Of a stretch of 64,000 nucleotides of DNA, positions 1-12,787 are shown one piece after another. Position 1 is the stretch's first letter. The number at the start of each line of letters is the position of its first letter. Source of the DNA: Astrocystis sublimbata. Lineage: Eukaryota > Ascomycota > Sordariomycetes > Xylariales > Xylariaceae. The translations under genes and the position numbers were made by a program. The notes below the pieces were generated by a model. The model did not search any database and was not told the DNA's origin. It was given only the letters and a program-made list of their open reading frames with translations. The DNA lies in assembly GCA_022453515.1 (NCBI GenBank), contig JAJNNY010000059.1, positions 124,001 through 188,000 on the forward strand. The letters are read 5' to 3'.

Positions 1-200
1 GAAGTTGCCGAGTCCACCCCGTGCATGTAAAGGTGCGTGTAAGTCAATACCTGTTCACGTCATTGGATCGAGTAGTAGTTAGCTCTTGAAAACACGCAGT
101 TCCAATAATCGTGTTTAAATCTCAAAAGCGTGATTGATACTTTCTGATTGTTCATTTTACTTTACCATTCATTACTCGTTGTCGATATACGTTATACAAA

Positions 201-1886
201 ATGCCGTCAGCCAACGAGATCCACGAGACAGCCGTTCTCACCAACGGCGGTGCGACCAACGGCATCAAGAAAGCAAACGGTACCAATGGCACCAATGGCA
301 CCAACGGAGCCAACGGCAAGACTTCGCGAACTCTTCACATTCCAGACCTCTTTGGCGGTATCCTGTCGGGCGACCCGGTTGAGAACCCGTTAGAGCCTAC
401 AATTGGCTCTGCATCTGAGGAATGGACCAAGGCGTACGTTTAGCTGGCTAGAGATCGAAGTAAATACTGACATCGATGTAGTCTCACAAAGATGGACCCC
501 AAAACGGCGAAGATATTGTCGAAAGCCAACTTCGCTTATCTGATCAGTTTGGCCGCACCAGAAGGTAGCCTACCCAAATCACTCCGTGAACGAAACATAA
601 ATTAACGACAATTCAGCGAATGAATTTGCATTCAGAATGGCGGTCGACTGGTGTATATGGGTGAGTTTCAAATCACAATTTCAATTCGTTTCGAGTTTGC
701 TAACGTATTATTCAGGCATTTGTTTTTGACGACCAGTACGATGAGGGCGAGATGAAAGACAAGACCATCGAGTCCGCTGAGGAGATGATATGGACATTAT
801 CTCTCATGGATGACTCATACCCTCCCGTTGACCCCGAGAAGCACGCACTCCGTTTCATGTTCCAGAGCACCTGGCGACGATTCCAAGAAGTAAGCATTCT
901 CCTCAGCCCGCAATTTTGGCACCCAAACATAGCTAACCGCCGAATTACAGAGAAACCCAGCACCAGGTAATTTGCTACCGAACCCCACATTCAACGCATT
1001 ACGAGACTCGAGGTCAGCGTGTCAGGAATTGAACGACGGCTAACTTATTCATCAATAAAGATCTACAACAGAGATGGAAGGAGACGCATCGTAGATGTCT
1101 GTACGCTATCCTGAAGCAGGTTGTAAGTCACCCCGAGCGACGGCTCTATAATGACCACGACTTTCACGGGCGACAACTGACTCAATTTCTCATAGTGGCT
1201 GGCCCAATCTCAGACTGGTCTCGACGTTCCCATTCCAGAATACATGAAGACTCGGAGAGAATCGATAGGCTCCTACTGCCTGTTTGTCGTGGTTGAGTGG
1301 GCGCACGGCATAAAGCTCACACAAGACATTATGGACCACCCCTCCATAGCGACTTGCGAGCGTGCTGCGGCTGATCTGACATGGCTGTAAGGCACTAGAC
1401 GGTCCCAAAATCTCGCCAATCGGATGCTGACAATTAAATTCCAGCGTGAACGACGTTCTGTCATACAAGAAGGATTTGGTAAGACGAAACCCACGAAAAA
1501 ATTGGAGCCCAAGCTAATCAATTTAACTTTTCAGGCTTTTGGCGTAGAGCACAACCTCATCTGCTTGCTCATGCGACAGGGCTGCTCTGAGCAAGAAGCT
1601 ATGGACAAGACTGGTGAAGTAATGGAACAGTGCCAGAAGGACTGGGACGATGCGGTAGCAAACCTACCTTCTTGGGGTGAAGAGAAGGACAAGGAGGTGC
1701 AGAGGTACCTCGGAGCCTGCCGCGACGTCGCAAGAGCTAACCTTTGGTGGAGGTAAGTTGATCCGTGTTCGCTCTGAGTAGAAACCACCACTAACACAAT
1801 CTCACAGTTTCAAGAGTGGTCGATACCTGAACGCCGAGGAGGCGGCCCAGGCGAGGACAAACAAGATTATGACTTTGACGAATTAG
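201..1886 (+). CDS. Class I terpene (sesquiterpene-type) synthase, 10 exons, 377 aa
   Basis: Exons by my reading are 201-433, 482-564, 617-660, 716-889, 951-966, 1061-1122, 1196-1386, 1445-1478, 1535-1752 and 1808-1886; they sum to 1134 nt with all phases consistent. The protein carries the metal-binding DDQYD motif (residues 125-129), the second metal motif NDVLSYKKD (N270, S274, D278) and a C-terminal R-Y pair (357-358), which is the set that binds Mg2+ and diphosphate in fungal class I terpene cyclases. Its 377-aa length fits a single-domain cyclase, so farnesyl diphosphate is the likely substrate; the product cannot be read from sequence. The first 45 residues hold a low-complexity TNG/ANG run. 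It ends 119 bp from the 3' end of a convergent AflR-like regulator, which suggests a cluster continuing left of the window. Confidence 0.9.
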
Positions 1887-2005
1887 ACGGGAGTTGTACA
1901 GTTGCAAGCGCTATAGATTGACAATTATTTTTGAGTAATACAAAGAAGTCTCAAAAAATACACGAGAATGGAATAAGTGATGTTTGGTAATCAAATGTTT
2001 ATTGT

Positions 2006-3540
2006 CTATAGATTTGATGTAAACTCAAGTCCATCTTGCTCTGACCCTATTGTAGCTATTCTCTCTGTGATCGACTGCCTCAGAGCGCGAATAACCCACT
2101 CGTACGCAGGACGATGTGCGTTCACAACCTTTTCCAGCAGTGTAGTCAGGCTTCCCAATCTCGTGATCCGGATTCCGATGAGACTCTTAATGACCTGAAT
2201 CTCATCCTCGTCATCGAGTCGCCATCCTCCGGCCTTGAGCCCTCGTTTCCTCCCACCATCTGACTCGGAGCGTGCTCGTTTTACGCTGCCGTTTTGGGAT
2301 CCAGGGAGTAGCATCGCACTCAGGTCCGCGATACCATTCATCATCTCGTGACACATAGATACGACCAACATCACATAGTCTGACCGCAAACTGCATCTGT
2401 CGCATTCAAGCAGCGTCTCGCAGCTGACCAGTATGTCTTTCTGGCACTGGAGCATGTCGTCGACACTGACCGAGCCTCCATTGGGCGGGTAGGCTCCCCA
2501 TACTAGTTTTACTTGCATGTCCTCGTTAGCCCCCATGAGCTTCTCCAGGCAGTGGCATGCTGCGGATGGGGACTGGAGCGATATTGTCTCCAGGGGCGGC
2601 CCTGACGCAGGAACGGTTGAAAAGCCGACGGCATCTAGCGGCTCGGTTCCGGAAGAGTCGCCCAAAGACGGCATGTGCATTTCCGGAATGAGGTTGGGCT
2701 CCCAGCTTAGTGGTTCCGTGGAAGGGGGGGACGCGGTCATTGGCGTAGTATCCAGTGACGATCCCCCTGATATGGCTGGCCCATCTACAAGACCGCCGCC
2801 GCCCACGTGGGAATAGCCCAAAGGGAAATCGTGAGTGGCTTTCGACGAATGTATGCGGGGAAAACCTGTAACATCACAGGTATTCTCCCCACCGTCGTTA
2901 GCTGCAAGATAAATAGGTGCGTCGCCCATATCCACTTAGGAAAATGTTAGTAAATTTCTAGACATGAGTATCGTGCTTCATCAGTGAGAACTTACTGCCG
3001 CTGTCGTTAGATAACGTCCAAAAATCAAAGGGTATCTCGCTGTCTAGTAGGTCTGCAAATGAAAAATTTTCTGAAAGAGTCGGATCGGTCTGCACCGTTG
3101 TCGTTGTAGATGGTGTGCTGGATGGTGATGATGCCGCGGTCTCGCGGACTGTGATGGAGGAGTTGCCATCTGTTGATGGTTTGGGCACATCAGCAGACTT
3201 TTCCGATGCGGATGAAGCCTTGCTTTCTGATTTTGAGCCCTTTTTGTTTGATTTTGAAGTCGAAACCGGACCATTTTTGTAACTGCACTCCAGACCTTGC
3301 TTCAAGCATTTAACGCAAGTCTCCGGGCTTTCACCCTCAGCTAACACGCATTTGAGCTACATGAATTGTTAGTAATAGGATGGCACGTGCCGTATGCGGT
3401 ATACACACCTTCTTCAGTTTGCATAATGTGCAAGCTCGCTGTTTCTTGCCCTTGTTCTTCTCGAAAGGCATGCCGGCGGACTGCACCACATAGGCAGACT
3501 CGCCATTGGTGCTTCGTCGAGCTTTCAGTGTCTGAAACAT
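2006..3540 (-). CDS. Zn2Cys6 transcription factor, AflR-like, 3 exons, 473 aa
   Basis: Exons on the minus strand are 3540-3409, 3356-2996 and 2934-2006. The join between exons 1 and 2 completes a binuclear zinc cluster with cysteines 37, 40, 47, 58, 61 and 68, spaced C-x2-C-x6-C-x10-C-x2-C-x6-C. A Ser/Thr/Lys-rich linker follows. The C-terminal half has a short conserved Cys-His-Cys stretch and a helix rich in Leu and Cys, which resembles the C-terminal region of AflR-family regulators found in polyketide and terpene clusters. It probably binds DNA in the nucleus and activates the neighbouring terpene synthase. Intron 2 (2935-2995) has a CTAAC branch point. Family assignment for the zinc cluster is firm; the AflR-type C-terminus is by resemblance. 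Confidence 0.88.
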
Positions 3541-6500
3541 TGTGTCGTGAACCGGTGATGATGATGATGATGACGATGATGCTTATGATGCTTATGAGAT
3601 TTCAGGCTTTCTCAGAATTCGGATATCAAGATTCACCAAACAGTCTCGTCGAAAGCTCACCGTTGAAGATTCAAATCGTGTACGTCCTTTGCGTCGAGAT
3701 GTTTAATCAAGGCGTTGATCGTCTATGACCCCCATTATCAGGACCCTGGCGCATATGCCTGGGGTGATGGTTCAGGGTTAGCGCGAGCCCTTGCGGCTTA
3801 CGCTGAGCAAACCGACCCATCAAGAACCAAGGATAGACGGAGTTTCTCTACCCTGCATTCTGCCCAGTCCGCGTATTGTATCATTGTATTCTACCCTAGC
3901 CCAGGAAATAACGGTGAGGCCTGCTCGTCGTCGAATTGCTAGCGCAGCACTAGTGTGTATTATGCTGGCTCGGCTGGCGACCCATTCGACCTGCTGGGGC
4001 AAACGGGGGTGCTCATGCTTACTTATCATCCTTCGTCCTGCATATAGGCACGCATACGCAATGCAGGATCGTAGGTTATGATCCAGTCTGAAACCATGTG
4101 GGGGATGTCCAAAAGGAAGGAAGATGTGCACGTCACCGAGACTAGAGGCCAGCTAGAGGATGTTCGCAATCGAACTAGCTTACCTTACCTATGATCAATG
4201 TTCCGTACAGCACGGTAATTAGCTTGGTGGCAAAGCTGGCGTCAAAGGAGTGGCATCAGTTTTTGTGGCGCTAGCAATCGATGTCAGATGAGGGGCTTCG
4301 TTCGACATTGACGAGTTGTTATTCCAGCAAGGTGCCAACACATCGTCTGAATCCATCTACTATAGGAAGTCAAAGAAGAAGATCTGTAAGATCTGGGCAA
4401 TCGTGATGTAAGTACGAAGAACTGGGAAACAACCTAAGGTCGAAGGACGAAGCCATCACAGTTACCGCTTTGCGCTAGCATCCGCGAAGCTCGGCACCGA
4501 TATCTTTGGTTTGATTCACAATCAACACCAGCGTGTCAATCTTACTATTCTTATCCGTTGCGTAGTTCGGCCGATGGACTCGATCGTCTCTAGGCTGTGC
4601 TGTGGTTGGCCATTAGAGCCAATTAAGCTTTAAGGTTACATGCTGGCCAAAACGAAGACGAAAGTCCCACTCGTCGTCTATGTGTGGGTTGAGCCGAGAA
4701 AATCAGCGCGTGGTGAGTGGGCGGAAACTGGAGTTTTGACTGGAGCACCTAACATAAGAGACGCCCGGATTCACTAGCGTAACAACTGGCCGATTCCACC
4801 TCTCTCTCAGCGAGAAGCTACAGTGTCGAGAGTGTTTTCCATCAACAATCAATCAATAGCTGTCCCCTGTCAGAAGCATGTGTGATCTACGAGTACCGAA
4901 ACAAAAGCTGGGATTCCGATCCCGAAAATACGGTCAGTGATCTTGTTGATCTACTGTAGCTTATCGGCTGGGCCGTCCCATAGGCAGGCAACTCGAATGT
5001 CAAGTTAGGAGGATGCACAACCATGGATGTTACCTAATATAGAGCTATGACGATGATCTCTCAAGAATGGGCGTCGCTTTCATAATTAGCCTCCTTTGAC
5101 GGCGCTAACAGCTGCTAACCCTCCCCTCGGCGCCCCCTTCGTGAGTGTATATGTAATATCTGGAAATATGGATGTGTTTGTTTACCTTAGCGTCTGCGTA
5201 TGTCTGTGTTGTCTATTCGGGATCCAATAATTCTATGTCCTGCGTGGGCTTTAGAAATGCGATATTTTCCTATCCTCGAATTTTGGGATACCGAGGAAAC
5301 ACCCACCATGAATCTCGGCGCATATGTATGAGTTCCTACCTAATCCTTCTCTGCCATTTCTTTTTCCACTTTGCAAAGACTTCAATTGAATGCCAGCATT
5401 CGCATACAGCTTGGTCTGAAGGCAGATCTTCTGTAACTCTTCTCCCTCCTTCAAGCTCCCGACTTGGCGCATACCAACACTAGTCCACACTTCCGCGTCC
5501 CGCTATGGCAGTTTGCTTGAGGCAAGCTATAGTCTCGTATGTATGTCAGACTGGAGTTACGCACACTGCATACTTTAAGAGCTTCATTACGTAGTGCGCC
5601 AAGACTATATGACAAGGTGGTTGTTACCAGGCCCAAAAGTGCCTACGATATTGAACCCCATCTGCATTACGATTCCGTCAATTTGCCGAACGCCACACCG
5701 CCATTAATCATCTCTCGCATGCACAACAGCTCATAACCCAATGGCTACTCACCCTGAACCTAGCATCAACTCGTCAAATTTGATAAATACCCCTCCTTAT
5801 CCGCTATTTGACAAACTGGGGCGACCCGTTCCGGACCCGGTTTCACGAGCTCCAATTCTCTCTAGAACCCTTTGAAAGAAAAATAGTTTGAGCATTCGCG
5901 AAAAACAAAAGGTCACGTGGAACGCCTACGGTAGACAAGACTTGCCGTACTTCCACCCAGTGTGGTTGGTAGGATCTGCCCCAGCAAGGTATTGCATGGA
6001 GTTCATAAAATCTTTATATGGATCGTTCCTGGTTCTGATACGGTCAGGATTTGACGAAGTGCTATTTGGCATGTTCATGATAATGGGGATTTGGAAGTTG
6101 CCCCTCACGTAATGCTTGTAGTTTGTTTTAAAGACAACAATACCAATTGGGCGCCAGCTTGAGTTTCGGACCTGTTACAATTCCTATGTTAGTAAGGCTT
6201 GGCTTGACGTATATGTCTTCTTCTCATATCAGATCTTCGATTAGCGCAACTGCCGAACTTAATAAATGAAGCTACTAGATTTGATGGACCGGCCTCATCC
6301 GATCAGACTGACCAATAACACCCGATGCCGACCAGCAGCTGTGCACGTCAAATCCTGCCGGCAATGCTATCTCAATGTAGATGTGCTCGAGTATACGAAG
6401 AGGAGTGGACGCTCTCACGTAGCGACTATTGGTATGTAGATGCTAGATAGAGCTTGCTACAGAAAAGACCCATGATGACATGCGTCGTAAGTTGGAACCG

Positions 6501-9500
6501 ATGCGCTACACATTATGGAGAAGCTTTTTCCAAAACTTCACACTGGCGACTGGTGCGCTTTACCAATAGCACCCAACATGTGCGGGTGAATGTTTGAGGG
6601 CGGCCGTACTTGCGAGATTCCACCTAGTTGATGGAGAATTCCAATTGCCGTCAATTTTCTTCAAAGCTAGCCAAGACTAGATGTGGCTGAAATCTTACCT
6701 ATCCTCTTTCCTCTTCCGGATAGGTGAAGCTGCAGCCCAATACTTCTGTCCGCACTAGTTTGTGAACTATGTGGTGCGCATACACACTGCTAAGTACGCT
6801 CACCTCGGCTCACGACTCTCATAAACGCGGTATGCAGCAAGTACCACACTAGTCTAGAACCTCAGGGACCCGCACGTTTCTCCGTGCATGCAAAGTAACT
6901 GCGGCTGCTCAAGAGCTCTACGGCCCTACTTCCGGAAAAGCAAGAAAGTGCATGCAACTCCCTAAGTAGTGGTTCTGGTGGCGTAGATATGTTCACAGGC
7001 GATATAGCGGCAGTCAAGGTGTAGTTGAAGGGACGTTACCTTCGATACCAGTCGTTCCTGTGCTTAGTCATGACTCATTCGCTTGTCATTGCCCCGAAAC
7101 GGAGAGAAACGCGCAAGTAACATGTTAAGTAAGTAGCCATGCAAGAAGCTACCCATAGTATGTTTATCACGCTTAGCGAAGCAGACAATCTATGGGTTAT
7201 ATGCATGTAAGACATCTTAATGCTCTCTTGAATTAACTAAGGGCTAGGATGCTAGGATCAATTCGAGAATCAGTGAACCTGGATTGGAACTTGAACACGA
7301 TAACATACGACATGATGTGATCAGCTGCCAGGACTCACTCCTATCGGTAGTAGGTAGGTATGACGTCGGTGGCTCTGGTAAGGTGCTGCACATGGCTGTA
7401 GGATTCGTGGTTATAGGATTCGAAGCCGAGGCGGCCTATCTTCAAGCATCTTAGTATGTATACACTGTCCCGTACCCTGGAAAAGGAAACAAAAGCACCG
7501 AAACTCATCACTACTCCATTTAAACCACTATTTTCATATTGATATCCACTGCAATGATTGCAAACGAGTAGTAGTATCTAGAGTGGCCGTCGTATCGATA
7601 ACCCAATGTTTCCACCTAGGTCTAGGCTGCACAAGCGGAGCATCAACATCCTACGTGTATCTACCGAGTCGATGACAAACCTATGCCAAGCCTTCGGATG
7701 CAGATACTTCCTCCCCTGGCAGAATCCTGGATGCCTGGCATGCTGGCCACCAGAAGGATTCAATAAGGCTATGGGTAATTGGGTGCTACTAACTACAAAA
7801 GTAGATAGATACCACGAATACCTCCGAGAAGCGAGGGGAGTCCCGAAATTATGTTCATACTCTTCGACTTGCCCCGCAATCGCGGGGGGTCGTCGTCGCA
7901 GACCTCGCTAAGTAAGCAAGCAAGCAGATAAATTAGGAAGACAGAGCCGCCCAATCACAATAGAGCGAAAGGCATTGAGATTGTACCTTCGGTCGGTTAT
8001 GCTTTGTTCGATTCTGCTGATTGGGCCGAATACGCATCCTTCGACCCCGCATAGGTGGAAAAGCTCCTTGCGAGGACATATATATGCCCTTGACTTATGA
8101 TTTCATCCCATGTATTCTGGAAATGCTGGACTGCCTAGGTGATGTCTCTAATACATACAAATCTGCTTTGGTAAATATGATTTTGACGTGTCTGAGTTGA
8201 AAAGAAGAAAAGAAACACAAAGTGAAAAGGACACATAGAATGGCGCAAACACACATGCATTGAATTACGCTGTAAACATAGTTGAGTTTACATTGTATCT
8301 CTGTATTGAGTAGGTACCTAATGTTCGAAGTGGCTTTGCTGTGCCACTCACCCGCATGTCACGATGTGGCTCCGGGCAGTGGACTTTGGTGGCTACCGAA
8401 ACTGCATAATCCAATCCAACAAAATGCAATCCTGCTGGATTGCATTATCTAGGTTCGGCGCCTATATTGTATGCGAAGGGAGTTGAGTAGCTGCATACTT
8501 AGGCACGTTTGAGAAAAGAGGGAATGTAACAATAAGCACATGGTAACATCGGATTGTAGATGGCGAGCACGGCATACTACCGAGACTACAGTACAGTAGT
8601 AGCCTGCCGGGGCTTGGCAGGGGTTTCGCTGATATGGTCAAGGATTAGGTCTTAAGGGTTGGTCGAGAAGATCGGCCAGAAGCAAGAAGGGACCTCGAGC
8701 CTTCTGGGGCCCGGTCGCAACGGCGGGGTCATAGGGAAAAAGACTACGCTCAGCACCTTACTCAATGTCGAAGTGATGGGCACATTTAATAAGCTGAGAT
8801 GAGTGTTTGTGGGCTACACTACAGGCTTTATGTTGATCGCGTCTGTGGATCCAAAACTGGCTAACTTAGAGCCTGCAGAATTGAAGCTATCAGGCACGTT
8901 AACGCTAGGCTTACCTAAGGTAACTGAGGTGTTCTATTGAACGCACCGCCTGTCATGATTGAATGAGCTGATAAATGGAGATCGATGATGAAGAGGGCAT
9001 CAGTTTGCGATCAGATGGCCCTATCGCCATATAGCCAAGTATCTAGTATGGAAGATACTCGAAGTAGAGGGTAGTAATTATGTAATACAAGCTGAGAGGC
9101 GGGGGTTCCTGTCGAATGTGGCTCGTGTGGTTCGTGGATATTGCAAGACCAGACTCAGGACAAGCTTTTCACCCTAGCGTTATCTCGGTACAGTGCAGCA
9201 GGCTCGGTAATCGTTTCCGTGCGGCGTGAACCACCGGACCACCTGGAATGCCGGCATTGGTTCGCGGCACAGCTAACAAGCTTTGGAAACGTTAGGCAGT
9301 AAGATGAGATGCGGCACAGGCTGACTGCACTTGCCCAGGCAGATGGATAAGAAATGAGTAAGACTCGAGGTGTCAAGTAAGAGGCCAATTCAAGATGGCG
9401 ACTCAAAAATAACGCCATAATTCCGCCGTAATCCCACCGCCAAAGCCTAGCACTAGAGTCTGCCATTGCTCTGGGTCGCCGCCTTCAGGCTTTCTTAACT

Positions 9501-10567
9501 ATTGCACCCGCCTCGCTTGCTTAGACACTAACTAGACCGCGAATTTTGTTACTGTTCTTAACTAACAGATAACATAGTGTTAAGGTATTCAAGGTAACTA
9601 GAGTAATAATGTGCTCTGTCGATCTTGTTCCAACAATAGATTTGTCGAAAGTTGATACTCAAGCGCGCCCCGTTGTTAGCGAAACTTTTAGCGGTTTTTA
9701 ACACCGAAAGAAAAATCCATTACTGACGATACTAATTTTTCGTTGAAAGTTTTGAAGCCAGATAGTCATACGGAACACTAAGCACACACGCGAGCTCAAG
9801 CTCAACTGCCATGCTTCCCAGGGGAAGTCGATGTAGCGTCGCGCGCGATTGTGTAGAACAGCTTTCTAAAACCGAACAATGGTTTGTTGGTGCAACCTGC
9901 AAATCTCTACCGAGGCACCTATCGAGCCTATCTCCATGGAGACCTGAGAGTACCTAATTTGAGGGTTAGCATAGATGGCTTCAAAAGGGAAGTAATGCCA
10001 TAAATTTCTCCCTATGTAGTTTGACCAAATCAAACAATAACTCGTACGTCCTTGCGACAGCGACTAAATAATCCGTTTTCTGCGTCTTGCAACTTTAGGG
10101 AAGCAATCGACACGTGAAAGAAGTGCCCCGCGTGGCTTGCGCGATCCGACCACACATTAGTTACCCAAAACATCCAGACTGCAGAGAGTTGATTGGCTCC
10201 GCGATGCGGGGTGGAATAGGGAATAACGACACCATGCCATTTGCGGCAATCAGTAAACAACTGCCAAGGGAGATAGTGATTGTTTACTTTGCACGACACG
10301 ACGATGGACGCGATTTTCCATGGCGATAGAAAATAGGCAACTCGTGTTGGTGTTTAAGCGTGAAACGCGACTATGGTACAATATTATGTGCACTTCAATA
10401 GAATAGCCCTCGTTCAATTTTCAAACATCCATCATTCTTCTCCCACAACATTGGGTCGCATGCACTTAACTAATCGGTGAAGTAACACGTCGAAGTGCAG
10501 TCCAGTCCACTCACTGCGCATGCTGCCATATTGAATACCCAATCAGAGACCCATCACATCTGACGAT
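3541..10567. other. About 7 kb without a recognisable gene
   Basis: No open frame here shows a recognisable domain, a plausible exon chain or codon bias like the neighbours. A GAT-rich microsatellite lies at about 3558-3590. A perfect 10-bp inverted repeat with a 4-nt loop lies at 8423-8446. Base composition is not obviously AT-rich, so this does not look like a classic RIP-mutated AT island, and I see no terminal repeats or transposase remnants. Confidence 0.6.
8423..8446. repeat. Perfect 10-bp inverted repeat
   Basis: AATGCAATCC and its exact reverse complement are separated by TGCT. The element could form a hairpin in DNA or RNA. No gene flanks it closely, so no role can be assigned. Confidence 0.6.
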
Positions 10568-12787
10568 ATGGCCAACTCAGACGACCTGGACGTCCCCATC
10601 GCGCTCCGCCGCAAGACCCGTCAGTGTGCAGCCCGATCCCGAGTCGTATCTGCGCCTATCACGACGCCCGGGACTCCAGCCAAATCTAAGAAACGAGTGC
10701 GCTTCTCTGACCCAGGACCCGAGCTGTCTCGTTACCGCAAGACAGGTTCAACTGGTTCTACCGGGCTCACGCCCATTATTAAGCGCTCTACATTGAGTGC
10801 TGGTGAGCCTTTCCCAAAGCGGCGGCGGCCGGGGTCTGCTGTCGGTAACGCCGAGCGTCGGCCTGCATCGAACGGAGATCCGGAGTCCGCGGACGAGCTC
10901 GATGTTCTTTCGTCATCTGGCGTCATTGCTGCTGCACCAGTCAAGGCTGTCAAGCCGCGCACACGTGGAGGGAAGAACAGCACGACAACAGCCAAGGTTG
11001 AAGCTGAGGTACAACGGTTACGTGCCGAGCTGGCCAGTCGTGATGCTGAGATCGAACGGCTTCACAATGAGACCCTCGTCCAAGATACAGATCGTATATT
11101 GGAACTGGAGGAACAGATCAAGGCACTGCGCGCAGAACTTGCCCAGCCACAGCTTCCCACACTAAACGACGGCGACGCAAGCGACTGCGATCTGGACAAT
11201 GACAATGATCTTCCGCAGAGCTTCTATGACTGGACACTTGCTGCGCGGGATCCCTATTCAGATAGTTATCTGGATGGTTCTGATGACTTCCAAGATACCA
11301 CTATGACGGACGTGGTGTGTAGCACGCCCTCAAAGCGACGACGGAGTGCCGGTCCCCCTATTTCAAAGTCTGCATCCGCATCGTTCCCAACGCCACCCTG
11401 CACCAGCCCAACTCTACCCGCGACGCCATGCTCAGTGCGCAAAACGATGATACCCGTCACACCCCATTCTGAAGTTGGCATCCAAGCATCGCTACCGGAT
11501 CCTGATAAGGAGGCCTTGGAAGCCGAGCTCGCGTCATTGCGGCTAGAAATGACCAAGTTGACGTCGACACTCGAATCCCACGCCGCGCTTCAAACCCGGC
11601 TATCGGAGAAACTGGCAGGGGCGAGCTCGCCGTTATCTGCTGCTGCGCGCACCAGCAAAGCTAGTCGGCCAGGGCTCGAGGAACACCTGGATACAGTGCT
11701 GCAGAGACTTTCCGAGCGCACGAAAGCATTGGCGGAGCTCGACTCGTCTCTCAGCTCACTGGGGTTCCGCGGCACCGGCGCCAGCGAAATCATCGGCTCT
11801 ATCACGTCTGGCTTCCGCGAGGCACGCCTCGAATTGGAGTATCTCAGCCCCGGCGAGATCACCCTGCCTCTCACGTCGCACGGTGCCCAAGTTCTCGATC
11901 TCGTGCTCACAAGCTTGCGACACCTTGCGCGCAAGACTAAGGAGGACGAGGAATCAATCGACGAGTACCACGCGCTGGAACAATCTCTACGATCCCAGCT
12001 CGCCGCCCGCGTGGACGCCATGGCGGGCCTCCGCGCCGAGCAGCAGGAGAACGCCACCGTGCTGCGCGAGCGCGACGCGCACATCGCCGAGCTCGAAATC
12101 GGGCTCGATCGCCTGAAAGGCGCCGCAGAAGGCTACCGTCGTGACATCGTCGAGCTGGAGACCCTCGTGCAGCGTCTCGAAGATAGTGAGAAGTCGACCA
12201 CGGCTAAGATGCAGGCCGATCTCAATAGCACGTATGCGGAGCTCGGCGAACGCGCCATCGTCATCGCTGATCTCGAGACGAAACTGGCCCTCATGCTGAA
12301 GACATGCGACGAGCTGGAGGTGAAGCTAAAGGACCTCCAGAGGCGCAGGGACGCGGAGACGAAAGTGCGGAACAAGTCCGCCGGCGCGGCTCTTGCGCTG
12401 AGGGATGCGCGCGTCTCGGAGCTGAGACGCGAGATATATACTATTAATGATAGTCTGCGGGGCGCACATGAGACGATTGTGAAGCTGCGCGTTGAGAATG
12501 TGGGCTTGGAGGAGAGAGCGGAGCAGGCAGAAGAGCGGGAGAAGCTCGCAAGAGAGGCTGTCGAGACCATGAGAGGCGAGCTGGAGAAAGTGACGGCTGC
12601 GGCGGGTGCGCCGAGACGAAGCACGAGGTCTAGCTCGCGCTTGATGACGCCGGAGCCTCAGCCGGGCAACTTCCTCTCGGCAAGTTTTGCTCGCTCAGGG
12701 AGTGGGAAGGATAGGAAGAGGAGGAGACACGATAGTGGGTTGGGGTTCCTGGAAGAGGATGATGATGATGTTGAACTTATCGCATGA
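10568..12787 (+). CDS. Coiled-coil nuclear-type protein of unknown function, 739 aa
   Basis: This is an intronless reading frame with an ATG after a short leader. The first 130 residues are basic and Ser/Thr/Pro-rich, with KKRVRF and KRRRP patches that look like nuclear localisation signals. Heptad-rich coiled coils lie at about residues 135-190, 310-345 and 440-680, with many Glu/Arg/Leu repeats. The tail has an RRSTRSSSR stretch, a KDRKRRRHD basic patch and an acidic end. The middle holds an acidic Asp/Asn segment and SP/TP sites that could be kinase targets. I do not recognise a named family; a structural role in chromatin, spindle or nuclear scaffolding would fit but is only inference. 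Confidence 0.85.
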   Translation: MANSDDLDVPIALRRKTRQCAARSRVVSAPITTPGTPAKSKKRVRFSDPGPELSRYRKTGSTGSTGLTPIIKRSTLSAGEPFPKRRRPGSAVGNAERRPASNGDPESADELDVLSSSGVIAAAPVKAVKPRTRGGKNSTTTAKVEAEVQRLRAELASRDAEIERLHNETLVQDTDRILELEEQIKALRAELAQPQLPTLNDGDASDCDLDNDNDLPQSFYDWTLAARDPYSDSYLDGSDDFQDTTMTDVVCSTPSKRRRSAGPPISKSASASFPTPPCTSPTLPATPCSVRKTMIPVTPHSEVGIQASLPDPDKEALEAELASLRLEMTKLTSTLESHAALQTRLSEKLAGASSPLSAAARTSKASRPGLEEHLDTVLQRLSERTKALAELDSSLSSLGFRGTGASEIIGSITSGFREARLELEYLSPGEITLPLTSHGAQVLDLVLTSLRHLARKTKEDEESIDEYHALEQSLRSQLAARVDAMAGLRAEQQENATVLRERDAHIAELEIGLDRLKGAAEGYRRDIVELETLVQRLEDSEKSTTAKMQADLNSTYAELGERAIVIADLETKLALMLKTCDELEVKLKDLQRRRDAETKVRNKSAGAALALRDARVSELRREIYTINDSLRGAHETIVKLRVENVGLEERAEQAEEREKLAREAVETMRGELEKVTAAAGAPRRSTRSSSRLMTPEPQPGNFLSASFARSGSGKDRKRRRHDSGLGFLEEDDDDVELIA

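Noticed and set aside
7606..7911. 101-codon plus-strand frame in the empty region
   Set aside because: No domain and no splice-supported continuation; composition like the surrounding non-coding DNA.
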